Positions 1 to 8,233 of a DNA stretch of 64,000 bases are shown piece after piece. The notes under the pieces are model-generated. The model made no database searches. It saw only the letters and a list, made by a program, of their open reading frames with translations, and was not told the origin of the DNA. The position numbers and the translations under genes are program-made. Source of the stretch: Emticicia sp. BO119 (GTDB lineage: Bacteria > Bacteroidota > Bacteroidia > Cytophagales > Spirosomataceae); assembly GCF_013912375.1 (NCBI RefSeq), contig NZ_JACETV010000008.1:1-64000 (forward strand), in the 5' to 3' direction. Position 1 is the stretch's first letter. Every line of letters begins with the position of its first letter.

Positions 1-73
1 AATAGTTTTGCTTACCATAATGGGTATGACCATTCTTTTTAGTATTTTCGCTATTACAATGACTACAGTTCAT
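1..73 (-). CDS. IS1-family transposase, N-terminal fragment (cut by window edge)
   Basis: Reading the minus strand from 73 gives a protein starting MNCSHCNS, followed by KKNGH and YGKQNY. A CxxC pair next to a KKNG and GKQN motif is the zinc-ribbon start of IS1-family InsA-type transposases, which bind the element's ends. Only 24 residues are visible because the gene runs off the left edge; the catalytic DDE part is not in view. It is too short to tell whether the copy is active. Confidence 0.7.
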   Translation of the reverse strand, partial: MNCSHCNSENTKKNGHTHYGKQNY

Positions 74-123
74 CTTTGTTCTTTTTACAAAGATAAACAT
101 AGCATTACATTTTTAGGACTACC
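1..123 (-). mobile_element. Left-over end of an IS1-like insertion sequence (partial)
   Basis: The window starts inside an insertion sequence read on the minus strand. It contains the first 24 codons of an IS1-type transposase and, upstream of them, about 50 non-coding bases that end in GGTAGTCCTAAAAATG when read inward from position 123. IS1-family ends typically begin with GG, so 123 is my estimate of the terminal base; this is an inference from the likely end sequence. The other end, the opposite inverted repeat and the target-site duplication lie outside the window, so intactness cannot be judged. It sits just downstream of the cupin anti-sigma gene, 23 bases from its stop. Confidence 0.65.
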
Positions 124-146
124 AAAAATTATACGCTAAAAATTTA

Positions 147-752
147 TTAAGCAGCTAAACGTTGAATCAGTGCCTTCACATAAGGCAAATTTATCGAAGT
201 ATTTTTGATAGTATGAATGGTGTTTTCAGGAATATCCAGATAGTCACCGGCTTGTAAATGGATTATCTTTCCGCCAACGTTACAAATGCAACTCCCTTCC
301 AGAATAAAGAAACTCTCGTGGAATTCTTCTTCATGATGCTCGGTTTCGCTTAGTTCATCTTCCAACCACGCCAGACACAACTGGTGGGTAGGCTGGTCTA
401 TCAGGAATTTAATCTTCATAATTCCAAATTCCTGATCGGGTTGGTGGTCTTTTAACAGTTCATTCCAGGCATTCAAATCGGAATATTTACTTAGTTTTGG
501 TTTATCTTCCAGACTTAGTTGCTGTTCTTTACTTAGTTCTCTGATAAAATCAAAAGTCTTCTTCTTTACTACATCGCTTGGTTTAGCAAACGAGTACTTC
601 CCTAATGCTGTAAAAGTTTCCTGGATTTTTTGCTCTATTTCAGGGTACTCCTTCGCCCAATCATTCACCTTATTGATGCCTTCTTTAGGTAATAACCCCA
701 GACAGAATTCATCAATAATCCCTGATTCAAGTATGTTTTTTACGTCTTCCAT
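147..752 (-). CDS. Cupin-domain anti-sigma factor (ChrR/RskA-like)
   Basis: A 201-residue cytoplasmic protein without a signal peptide or membrane segment. Residues 1 to about 60 (LESGIIDEFCLGLLPKEG, then AKEYPE) look like the N-terminal sigma-binding segment of RskA/ChrR-type anti-sigma factors. Residues about 115-200 form a cupin barrel with the metal-ligand pattern of this fold: HHEEEFHE, then ENTIH. The gene begins 6 bases after the stop of an ECF sigma gene, so the two are almost certainly co-transcribed partners. By family precedent (ChrR), the cupin would sense a small molecule or oxidant and release the sigma factor; the signal is unknown. The zinc HxxxCxxC motif of classical ZAS anti-sigma factors is not present. 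Confidence 0.75.
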   Translation of the reverse strand: MEDVKNILESGIIDEFCLGLLPKEGINKVNDWAKEYPEIEQKIQETFTALGKYSFAKPSDVVKKKTFDFIRELSKEQQLSLEDKPKLSKYSDLNAWNELLKDHQPDQEFGIMKIKFLIDQPTHQLCLAWLEDELSETEHHEEEFHESFFILEGSCICNVGGKIIHLQAGDYLDIPENTIHTIKNTSINLPYVKALIQRLAA

Positions 753-758
753 TTTTAA

Positions 759-1301
759 TTAATCCCAATTTCCTAATTTATCTCTTAAATAACTCAATGC
801 GGTACGCGTTCGGGTCTTGACAGTACCCAAAGGCAGGTTTAGTTTTTCAGCAGTTTCCTGCTGAGTATATCCCCAATAGTATATCATATCAATTACCTGT
901 CGTAGAGCAAAATCCATTTTTGCAATCTGGTCTTTGATAAAAAACTCTTCCGGTTCTTTGGGAGATACACTTATCCATGTACTATATACACTGGTTTCTG
1001 AATTTTGGATTTCGACGTACTCTATATTTTTTACTGAGCGCAGATGATTCAAAGCAGTATTACGAGCAATGTTCAACATCCAGGTAAATAAGCGGCCTTT
1101 TTCAGCATCATAGCTATCAATATTTTTCCAGATTTTAACAAATGAATCCTGCATAAGATTTTCAGCTTCTTCGGTGTCATTTACAATTTTAAGCAGGATT
1201 CCATAAAGAGCAGAGTAATATTTATCGTAAAGTTCGGCAAATGCTTTCTCTTCACGATTTTTTAGTCGATTTACGAAGAATATTTCGCTTTCCAGCAGCA
1301 A
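759..1301 (-). CDS. ECF-type RNA polymerase sigma factor
   Basis: Sigma-70 family, extracytoplasmic-function class. Region 2 is seen as FAELYDKYYSALYG, EEAENLMQDSFVKIWKN and GRLFTWMLNIARNTALNHLR; region 4 as the helix-turn-helix GYTQQETAEKLNLPLGTVKTR near the C terminus. The reading frame is open to 1361, but the extra residues (MYFSFFFIILLIVN...) are a hydrophobic stretch foreign to sigma factors, and no ATG precedes region 2. I therefore place the start at a TTG at 1301, giving 180 residues; this start is uncertain. It is followed after 6 bases by the cupin anti-sigma gene, forming a regulatory pair. Subtype resembles SigK-like group sigma factors that pair with RskA-type partners. Confidence 0.88.
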   Translation of the reverse strand: MLLESEIFFVNRLKNREEKAFAELYDKYYSALYGILLKIVNDTEEAENLMQDSFVKIWKNIDSYDAEKGRLFTWMLNIARNTALNHLRSVKNIEYVEIQNSETSVYSTWISVSPKEPEEFFIKDQIAKMDFALRQVIDMIYYWGYTQQETAEKLNLPLGTVKTRTRTALSYLRDKLGNWD

Positions 1302-1475
1302 AGGTTTAAGTAAGACGGAGTTAACAATAAGTAAAATTATAAAGAAAAAGGAAAAATACAACTTTATTTATAGTGAGATTCAGATTAAAATGTTTTAATA
1401 ATCAGGCAATTAGCAAAATATTCATCCTTATTACTATTGCTCTTGTTATGGTATTTGGCATAGTTTTTTACCAAC

Positions 1476-1509
1476 TTTGATTGATAGTATTAAAATATCA
1501 ATACTTTTG
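1476..1509 (+). promoter_or_regulatory. Candidate Bacteroidota-type promoter of the lipoprotein gene
   Basis: A TTTG at 1476-1479 is followed 22 bases later by TACTTTTG at 1502-1509, matching the TTTG / TAnnTTTG promoter of Bacteroidota, although the spacer is slightly longer than the usual 19-21. Transcription would start near 1515, about 28 bases before the ATG at 1543. A GTATT...AATAC dyad lies between the two elements. Confidence 0.45.
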
Positions 1510-1542
1510 TCAATATACTTCAACTTTAATTATTGAATGTTT

Positions 1543-2016
1543 ATGAAAAAAATCGTATTCTGTTGCAGTTTTATCTTCACTTTAAGTGCATGTCAGACGA
1601 AAAGTTCAGAAACCAAGACAACTGACAGTACCGCTGTCAATGCCGATACTGTGGCCACCGCTACAGTACCTTCAGCTGAAACGCTTTGTTTTGAAGAAAA
1701 AGTTGGTAAGGATATTACGACGGTCAACCTTACCATTGAAGGGAATAAGGTAACAGGAAGTATGGAATGGTTACCCTGGGAAAAAGACCAGGCAAGAGGT
1801 ACACTATCAGGTGAAAAAAAAGGGAATGAAATAGTTGCAGATTATGATTATATGATTGAAGGTTCTAACCAATTAGAAGAAAAGATATTTATAATTGAAG
1901 GGGATAAATTACTGATTAAAAGTGGTGAATTAGAGGATAAGAATGGCAAATTGTTTATAAAAGATCGCGCCAAGGCAACTATTGGGCAAACTTTGGTAAG
2001 AGTATCTTGCCCTTAA
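1543..2016 (+). CDS. Small secreted lipoprotein, function unknown
   Basis: A 157-residue protein starting MKKIVFCCSFIF with a lipobox LSAC around residue 17, so it is probably lipidated and anchored in the envelope. A Thr/Ser/Ala-rich linker follows. The rest (CFEEKVGKDITTVNLTIEGNK... and GTLSGEKKGNEIVADYDYMIEG) has the alternating pattern of small beta-barrel lipoproteins that are common in Bacteroidota; these carry no assigned function. An alternative ATG lies two codons upstream at 1537 but the Lys-Lys signal start favours 1543. It is a single gene, convergent with cysM, and a hairpin follows it. Confidence 0.7.
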   Translation: MKKIVFCCSFIFTLSACQTKSSETKTTDSTAVNADTVATATVPSAETLCFEEKVGKDITTVNLTIEGNKVTGSMEWLPWEKDQARGTLSGEKKGNEIVADYDYMIEGSNQLEEKIFIIEGDKLLIKSGELEDKNGKLFIKDRAKATIGQTLVRVSCP

Positions 2017-2050
2017 ATAAAATGAGGGGTGTTAAATCACCCCTCAACTG
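2017..2050. terminator. Hairpin terminator between lipoprotein and cysM
   Basis: GAGGGGTG (2024-2031), loop TTAAAT, CACCCCTC (2038-2045) is a perfect 8-base-pair stem. The T-rich side is on the minus strand (ATTTTATTT after the stem), so it serves best as the cysM terminator but lies at the right place for both convergent genes. Confidence 0.6.
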
Positions 2051-2129
2051 TATAGATATTGTGAATGAAATTTTCTATCCCTATCTGCCATTATCCCGCA
2101 GAGACTTATTGTTCCGTTCTGAATCAGTG

Positions 2130-3002
2130 TTACCCAAACAAATTACTACTCAAATAACGATCTCCCCTATCGCAACAGATAAATACAATTACACCGCTTT
2201 CTAATTCCTGCGCCAGTTTAATAGCTGCTGAGGCTGCCCCTCCGCTACTCATACCTGCAAAAATACCTTCTGTTTTGGCTAATTGACGCGCCATATCAGT
2301 TGCTTCGGTTTCTGAAATATCCAATACTCTATCTACACGAGTCGGGTCAAAAATTTTAGGCAGATACTCAGCAGGCCATCTCCTGATTCCGGGTATTGAA
2401 GAATTTTCGGTAGGCTGGCAACCCACAATCTGAATATTCGGATTCACCTCTTTCAGATACATAGAAGTACCCATAATAGTACCGGTAGTACCCATAGAAC
2501 TTACAAAATGTGTAATCTGATGCCTGGTATCATGCCAGATTTCAGGACCCGTAGTTTTATAATGCGCCAGATAATTATCAGGGTTGGCAAACTGATTCAG
2601 TAAATAGTACTGACCTGTGGCCGCCTGTGCTTCGGCGTAATCACGGCATTTTTCTATGTTTTCAAGTAAAGTTACCTTGGCTCCGAAAGCCTCCATAGTG
2701 AGTGTACGTTCGCGGGTCGAATTAGACGGCATCACTAATTCTATTTCCAGGTCGAACAATCGGGCAATCATAGCTAAGGCAATACCTGTGTTTCCACTGG
2801 TTGCTTCTATCAGCTTCATTCCCGGCTTTATATCGCCACGCTCTACGGCACTTCGTATCATATTTAAAGCGGGGCGGTCTTTCACACTTCCGGCAGGGTT
2901 ATTTCCCTCTAATTTACCGTAAATCTTTACATCAGGATTAGGGTTCAGTTTTTTTAACTCTACTAACGGGGTGTTTCCTACTAAGTCAATAATTGTTGCC
3001 AT
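2130..3002 (-). CDS. cysM: Cysteine synthase B (O-acetylserine sulfhydrylase)
   Basis: PLP enzyme of the cysteine synthase family that makes cysteine from O-acetylserine and sulfide (or thiosulfate). Visible signatures: NTPLVEL near the start, GNNPAGSVKDRPA with the PLP-binding lysine, EATSGNTGIALA (substrate-binding loop), the GTTGTIMG phosphate-binding loop, and the C-terminal SSGGA. The 290-residue length and the short C terminus fit CysM rather than CysK. It lies 61 bases downstream of the serine acetyltransferase gene on the same strand, so substrate supply and use are encoded together. I see no riboswitch or operator upstream. Confidence 0.93.
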   Translation of the reverse strand: MATIIDLVGNTPLVELKKLNPNPDVKIYGKLEGNNPAGSVKDRPALNMIRSAVERGDIKPGMKLIEATSGNTGIALAMIARLFDLEIELVMPSNSTRERTLTMEAFGAKVTLLENIEKCRDYAEAQAATGQYYLLNQFANPDNYLAHYKTTGPEIWHDTRHQITHFVSSMGTTGTIMGTSMYLKEVNPNIQIVGCQPTENSSIPGIRRWPAEYLPKIFDPTRVDRVLDISETEATDMARQLAKTEGIFAGMSSGGAASAAIKLAQELESGVIVFICCDRGDRYLSSNLFG

Positions 3003-3063
3003 TCCAAACTGTATGTTTCTTCAGGTTTGTTATACCTGACTTTTTTTCTAAAAAGATTTACAT

Positions 3064-3873
3064 TTAAACTGTTTCACGTTCTACTACCTTGATTTCTGGT
3101 TTATGATAAACCGTAGAATATGCAGGCACCGATTTAGTCAACCATACGTTACCACCTATAATAGAATGCTGCCCGATAACAGTATTGCCCCCCAAAATTG
3201 TAGCTCCGGAATAAATCACTACATGATCTTCTACGGTAGGATGGCGTTTCGTATTTACCATTGATTTATCTACACTCAAAGCACCTAAAGTTACCCCCTG
3301 ATAGAGTTTTACGTGTTTACCTATGATACTGGTTTCGCCAATAACAACGCCTGTACCGTGGTCAATAAAGAAATGTTCGGCAATCTGTGCCCCAGGGTGT
3401 ATGTCAATTCCGGTTTTTGAGTGAGCATATTCTGTCAGGATACGAGGCAATAAAAGAATCTGCAACAAGTGTAATTCGTGGGCTATACGATAAAAGGAAA
3501 TAGCATAAAAGCCCGGATAAGCCCTTATTACTTCAAATTCACTTTTAGCAGCGGGGTCGCCTTCTAAAATTGCCTGAATATCAGTCTTTAATAATTCGTA
3601 TATATGAGGAATCCTTTCAAAAAACTCCTGTGCTCTTCTTTCAGGATGGCAACCTTTGCACTGATAAGTAGAAATCAGAATATTTCTTAATTCCAGTTCA
3701 AGATTCTTGAATTGAATTTCTATTTCTTCCTCAGAGCGGTAATACACCTTGTTTTGCTCAGGAAAAAGCAAACGGATGATTCGTAAAGCCCATGCGGCAA
3801 TATCTTTGGTTGGCGGTACAGGTTCAGTATGCTGATGCTTGTCGAAGATATGTTGAAAGAAAAGCTTATTCAT
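3064..3873 (-). CDS. cysE: Serine O-acetyltransferase
   Basis: Transfers acetyl from acetyl-CoA to serine, the first step of cysteine synthesis. The C-terminal left-handed beta-helix of hexapeptide repeats is visible (GIDIHPGAQIAEHFFIDHGTG, GVVIGETSIIGKHVKLYQGVTLGA, ATILGGNTVIGQHSIIGGNVWL). The catalytic His of DHGTG and the TKRHP loop are present. At 269 residues it has the N-terminal helical domain of the EpsC/CysE type used for trimer/hexamer packing. The C terminus lacks the final Ile typical of enteric CysE, so CysE-CysK complex formation by that tail is not predicted. It is followed by cysM and is divergent from htpG. Confidence 0.92.
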   Translation of the reverse strand: MNKLFFQHIFDKHQHTEPVPPTKDIAAWALRIIRLLFPEQNKVYYRSEEEIEIQFKNLELELRNILISTYQCKGCHPERRAQEFFERIPHIYELLKTDIQAILEGDPAAKSEFEVIRAYPGFYAISFYRIAHELHLLQILLLPRILTEYAHSKTGIDIHPGAQIAEHFFIDHGTGVVIGETSIIGKHVKLYQGVTLGALSVDKSMVNTKRHPTVEDHVVIYSGATILGGNTVIGQHSIIGGNVWLTKSVPAYSTVYHKPEIKVVERETV

Positions 3874-4166
3874 AGTTTATTCATTAAAATGTACGCTATT
3901 CTATATAGACTTTATGGATATATACGATAACACCCAAAATTATGCCACCGTTCCTGATAGTAACGAAATTGCAAAAAAAAGCATTTACTAAAGTACGTAT
4001 TTTTTGACACTAAATTCTTATTACTACATTTTTGACTTAACTACCTATTCAACCTTTAATGGTTTTTCTGCCAATATGTCAGCCTTTTGGATATTTAACC
4101 CTTCTTGGAATATTAATTGATGTAAATAGAGCATCGTTTTAAAACAACAAAAATTATAATATACTT
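3874..4166. other. Divergent intergenic region between cysE and htpG
   Basis: 293 non-coding bases, strongly AT-rich. It must carry the promoters of cysE (minus strand) and htpG (plus strand). I do not see a heat-shock operator of the CIRCE type (TTAGCACTC-N9-GAGTGCTAA), a riboswitch or a small gene here. Confidence 0.5.
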
Positions 4167-5975
4167 ATGGTAGCTGAAAAAGGTACGATTTCGATTAATA
4201 CCGAAAACATTTTTCCGATCATTAAAAAGTTTCTTTATTCTGACCACGAAATTTTCTTGCGTGAGTTGGTTTCTAATGCTGTCGATGCCACCCAAAAGCT
4301 AAAAAAATTAGCTTCTATGGGTGAGTTTAATGGAGAATTAGGTGATTTGACTGTAAAAGTTTCGGTTGATAAAGAAGCAAAAACCATTACCATTTCAGAC
4401 AAGGGTATTGGTATGAGTGCAGAGGAGATTAAAAAATACATCAATCAGATTGCATTCTCAGGCGCAAAAGAGTTCTTAGAAAAGTACAAAGACACACAAG
4501 ATACTAACCAGATTATCGGTCAGTTTGGTTTAGGTTTCTATTCTGCTTTTATGGTAGCTCAGAACGTGGAAATTATTACTAAATCCTTCCGTGATGAACC
4601 TGCAGCCCGTTGGATATGTGATGGAAGTACTGAGTTTGAAATTACTGAAACAGAAAAAGCAGAACGAGGTACTGATATTATCTTAAATATTGCACAGGAT
4701 TCAGAAGAATTCTTAGAAAACTTCAAAATTAATCAGATTCTTGAAAAATACGCCAAATTCTTACCTGTAGAGATAGAATTTGACGGAAAGGTAATCAATA
4801 ATCCAAATCCTATCTGGACAAAATCTCCTTCTGAACTGACAGAAGAAGATTATAAAAATTTCTATAAAGAGCTTTATCCGTTCAGCGAAGAACCTTTATT
4901 CTGGATTCACCTGAATGTAGATTATCCGTTTAACCTGACAGGGGTTTTATACTTCCCGAAAATCAAAAAAGATTTTCAGTTGAATCGCGAAAAAGTACAA
5001 TTATATAGCCGCCAGGTATTTATTACTGACGATGTAAAAGACGTAGTACCGGAGTTTCTGCAAATGTTGCATGGAGTGATTGACTCTCCGGATATTCCGC
5101 TGAATGTTTCCCGTAGTTATTTACAGGCCGATGGTAATGTAAAGAAAATCAACTCACACATCACCAAGAAAGTTGCCGATAAATTACAGGAATTATTCCG
5201 CCAGGATCGTAAGGGTTTTGAAGATAAATGGGAAAGTGTAGGTGTCTTTGTAAAATACGGTATTATTTCAGACGATAAATTTTATGACAGAGCCAAAGAG
5301 TTTACCTTACTGAAAAATGTAGATAATGAATACTTTACACTTGATGAATATCGTGAAAAGGTACAGGTAACTCAAAGTGATAAAGACGATAAGGCAGTAT
5401 TTTTGTATGCCAATGATGCTAATCAGCAAGATGCTTTTATTAATACTGCTAAAAAGCGTGGATATGATGTTCTGATTATGGACTCTCCGTTAGATGCACA
5501 CTTTATCAATGCCTTAGAAGCTAAATTAGAGAAAGTGACGTTCAAACGCGTTGACTCTGATAGTATCGAAAAATTAATTGACAAAGGTCTGGCTATGGAA
5601 AGTGTGTTAAGCGAAGATGAGAAAAAACAGGTGGAAGAATTGTTTAAAGCTGTAGCCGGAAATAATACCATTCAATTAGAATCACTTCCGACAGACGAAA
5701 TGCCAGTGACTATCATTCAACCTGAATTTATGCGTCGTTGGAAAGACATGTCACGTATTAGCGGACAAAACGATATGTTTGGTATGATGTCAATGGGTAA
5801 CAATGTAGTAATAAATACAAATCATACCTTAATTGACAAACTCTTGAAAACAGCCGATGCAGATGCTCAAAAACAGTTGGCAAAACAATTGTATGATCTG
5901 GCACTGTTGGCGCAGGGTATGTTATCAGGCGGTGATTTAACCAGATTTGTAGAAAGAACCGTGGCGGCTCTTTAA
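4167..5975 (+). CDS. htpG: Molecular chaperone HtpG (Hsp90)
   Basis: Cytoplasmic ATP-dependent Hsp90 chaperone. The N-terminal GHKL ATPase has its motifs in order: FLRELVSNAVDA (magnesium-binding Asn), DKGIGM, and GQFGLGFYSAFMV (lid and glycine loop). The middle domain carries LNVSRSYLQ with the catalytic arginine of the family (VSRS). The C-terminal dimerisation domain ends ...RFVERTVAAL without the eukaryotic EEVD tail. Length 602 is normal for bacterial HtpG. Monocistronic; a strong hairpin terminator follows at 5993. Confidence 0.96.
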   Translation: MVAEKGTISINTENIFPIIKKFLYSDHEIFLRELVSNAVDATQKLKKLASMGEFNGELGDLTVKVSVDKEAKTITISDKGIGMSAEEIKKYINQIAFSGAKEFLEKYKDTQDTNQIIGQFGLGFYSAFMVAQNVEIITKSFRDEPAARWICDGSTEFEITETEKAERGTDIILNIAQDSEEFLENFKINQILEKYAKFLPVEIEFDGKVINNPNPIWTKSPSELTEEDYKNFYKELYPFSEEPLFWIHLNVDYPFNLTGVLYFPKIKKDFQLNREKVQLYSRQVFITDDVKDVVPEFLQMLHGVIDSPDIPLNVSRSYLQADGNVKKINSHITKKVADKLQELFRQDRKGFEDKWESVGVFVKYGIISDDKFYDRAKEFTLLKNVDNEYFTLDEYREKVQVTQSDKDDKAVFLYANDANQQDAFINTAKKRGYDVLIMDSPLDAHFINALEAKLEKVTFKRVDSDSIEKLIDKGLAMESVLSEDEKKQVEELFKAVAGNNTIQLESLPTDEMPVTIIQPEFMRRWKDMSRISGQNDMFGMMSMGNNVVINTNHTLIDKLLKTADADAQKQLAKQLYDLALLAQGMLSGGDLTRFVERTVAAL

Positions 5976-5992
5976 TTGACATATATCTTTAT

Positions 5993-6026
5993 AAAAAAGA
6001 CTCACGTATCTGCGTGAGTCTTTTTT
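5993..6026. terminator. Bidirectional intrinsic terminator (htpG / bshA)
   Basis: AAAAAAGACTCACG, six-base loop, CGTGAGTCTTTTTT. A 14-base-pair stem with an A-run before and a T-run after, placed between the convergent htpG and bshA stops, so it works on both strands. Confidence 0.9.
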
Positions 6027-6043
6027 ATGGCCTTGCTATGCCA

Positions 6044-7180
6044 TTACTGAATAACTTCCTGTTCTTTTAATATCCTTTCATAATAGGCTTCATATTTAGG
6101 CACTATTTTAGAAATATCAAATTCCTGGGCATGTGCCAGCGCATTTGCCTTGAATCTTGGCAGGTTTTCGTCTTGCAGAATATATTCTGCGTTTTTAACC
6201 ATATCGTTAATATCACCCACATTACTCAAAAAGCCAGTTACTCCATTAATATTCAATTCAGGTAAACCACCCGTATTAGTAGAAATAACCGGAACCTCAC
6301 AGGCCATTGCCTCTAAAGCAGCCAGACCGAAACTCTCTTTTTCAGAGGGCATCAGGAACAAATCAGCTACAGAAAGTACTTCTTCTATGGCATCTAATTT
6401 GCCAACAAAACGTACATCTTCACCCAGACCTAAATCACGGCTCAGTTGCTCCATAGCTGCCCGTTCGGGGCCATCACCTACCAACAATAATTTACTTGGT
6501 ATGGAGGTTTTTAGTTTGGCAAACACCTTAATAATATCATCAATACGCTTTACACGCCGGAAGTTGGAAGTATGTACTAACAGTTTTTCGTCGTTAGGGC
6601 AGATAATCCGCTTGAAATGCTCTTTCTTTTGTTTTTTGAAACGTTCGAGATCAACAAAATTCGGAATCACCTCTATTTCTTTTCTAACTCTGAACGTGTT
6701 ATATGTTTCTTTCTGCAAATCTTCCGATACTGTAGTTACACCGTCAGATTCATTGATACTAAAGGTCACTACCGGCGACAAGGTGGAGTCTTTACCTACA
6801 ATTGTAATATCGGTTCCGTGAAGAGTAGTAATAACCGGAATATGAATCCCATGACAACGCAATATCTGTTTGGCCAGAAATGCCGAAGTTGCATGAGGAA
6901 TTGCATAATGAACGTGCAGAATATCTAACTCTTCGTACTTCACAACATCAACCATCTTACCTGCCAGAGCAGACTCATAAGGTGGATATTGAAAGAGCGG
7001 ATAGCTCGCAATGTTTACTTCGTGGTAAAAAATGTTTTCATTAAAAAAATCTAATCTTGCTGGCTGCGTATAAGTGATAAAGTGTACTTCATGGCCGTTT
7101 TTTGCAAGTGCTTTGCCTAATTCAGTAGCAACAACTCCGCTACCTCCGAAGGTGGGATAACAAACAATTCCAATTTTCAT
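6044..7180 (-). CDS. bshA: N-acetyl-alpha-D-glucosaminyl L-malate synthase (bacillithiol)
   Basis: GT4-family glycosyltransferase (GT-B fold) joining UDP-GlcNAc to L-malate, the first step of bacillithiol, the low-molecular-weight thiol used by many Bacteroidota. The start MKIGIVCYPTFGGSGVVA and the blocks LHVHYAIPHA, TTLHGTDITIVG, VIPNFVDLERF and the C-terminal nucleotide-binding PSEKESFGLAALEAMACEVP are typical of BshA rather than of generic GT4 enzymes. The 378-residue length fits. bshB and bshC are not in this window. It is transcribed toward htpG and is divergent from the prenyltransferase gene. Confidence 0.92.
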   Translation of the reverse strand: MKIGIVCYPTFGGSGVVATELGKALAKNGHEVHFITYTQPARLDFFNENIFYHEVNIASYPLFQYPPYESALAGKMVDVVKYEELDILHVHYAIPHATSAFLAKQILRCHGIHIPVITTLHGTDITIVGKDSTLSPVVTFSINESDGVTTVSEDLQKETYNTFRVRKEIEVIPNFVDLERFKKQKKEHFKRIICPNDEKLLVHTSNFRRVKRIDDIIKVFAKLKTSIPSKLLLVGDGPERAAMEQLSRDLGLGEDVRFVGKLDAIEEVLSVADLFLMPSEKESFGLAALEAMACEVPVISTNTGGLPELNINGVTGFLSNVGDINDMVKNAEYILQDENLPRFKANALAHAQEFDISKIVPKYEAYYERILKEQEVIQ

Positions 7181-7311
7181 AGATGCGGTTTAAATACCTG
7201 TTTATACTACAACAATTTTTTTTAAAAAAAATCTCATATCTGCACATTAAGTATTTGTGTTTTTTAAGCCAATGCCGATTTCTTTCAAACAATTTTATTA
7301 TTTTTGGAAAA

Positions 7312-8178
7312 ATGAACACTACAGAATTCCTGAAAACAATAAGCGCATTTTTTAGACTGGTTCGTATCAACAACCTTTTTATTATTGTATTGACCCAATA
7401 CATGGCCCGGATTTTTTTAGTAGGACCAAAAGCAGAGTGGCTCTCTTATATCTTTGACTATAAGCAATTTATGTTGGTGCTCGCAACGGTATGTATTGCA
7501 GCTGCGGGATACATCATTAATGATTATTTTGATATAAAAATTGACATGGTCAATAAACCGCGAGAAGTAATTATAGGTAGGCTTCTCAAACGCAGGTGGG
7601 CAATTCTACATCATCAAATACTGAATTTTATTGGCATTGCACTCGGTTTTTTTTTAGGATTAAAAGTTTTTTTAATCAATGTTTTTGCCGTATCAGCCCT
7701 TTGGTTTTATTCTGAACGATTTAAAAGACAGGCATTTATCGGAAACTTCTTGGTAGCGTTTCTCACTTCTTTTTCTCTGATAGTGCTATCGGTATTTTAT
7801 AAAAAAAACGAGATGTATGTCAATATTTATGCACTCTTTGCTTTTTCTATCTCATTAATCAGAGAAATTATTAAAGATATGGAGGACATCAGAGGTGATG
7901 CCCGGTACGGTTGCCGCACACTACCAATTATCTGGGGCATCAGGCGTACAAAAATCCTGCTGTATATATTCATTGTTATTTTTGTGTCTATCCTGTTTTT
8001 TATGGCCTATAGTCTACATAATCGTTATCTGATTGTCATTTTCAGTGGCTCTATTATCGTTTTTACCTGGCTAATGAATAAACTCTATTGGGCCGATCGC
8101 AAAAAAGATTTTACTCTACTAAGCCGAATCTGTAAAATTATTATGTTAGGGGGCATTACAAGTATGATTTTTGTTTAA
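7312..8178 (+). CDS. UbiA-family prenyltransferase (geranylgeranylglycerol-phosphate type)
   Basis: Integral membrane prenyltransferase with about 8-9 hydrophobic segments. Both aspartate-rich motifs are visible: NDYFDIKIDMVNKP (first, binds prenyl diphosphate through Mg2+) and DMEDIRGDARYG with TLPI (second). In Bacteroidota this subgroup is usually named geranylgeranylglycerol-phosphate geranylgeranyltransferase, but the actual lipid or quinone substrate is not proven. The frame is open from 7183, but the upstream stretch is low-complexity; ATG at 7312 (MNTTEFLKTI) gives 288 residues, the family length. glpD follows 55 bases later; a link through glycerol phosphate is possible but only inferred. 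Confidence 0.85.
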   Translation: MNTTEFLKTISAFFRLVRINNLFIIVLTQYMARIFLVGPKAEWLSYIFDYKQFMLVLATVCIAAAGYIINDYFDIKIDMVNKPREVIIGRLLKRRWAILHHQILNFIGIALGFFLGLKVFLINVFAVSALWFYSERFKRQAFIGNFLVAFLTSFSLIVLSVFYKKNEMYVNIYALFAFSISLIREIIKDMEDIRGDARYGCRTLPIIWGIRRTKILLYIFIVIFVSILFFMAYSLHNRYLIVIFSGSIIVFTWLMNKLYWADRKKDFTLLSRICKIIMLGGITSMIFV

Positions 8179-8233
8179 CGATATGTAAACGTTTTTTTTA
8201 TATCCGTTCTGGAGACAACACAACAAACCTGTT

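Noticed and set aside
3874-4166. CIRCE or sigma-32-like heat-shock control of htpG
   Set aside because: No TTAGCACTC-N9-GAGTGCTAA inverted repeat in the region.
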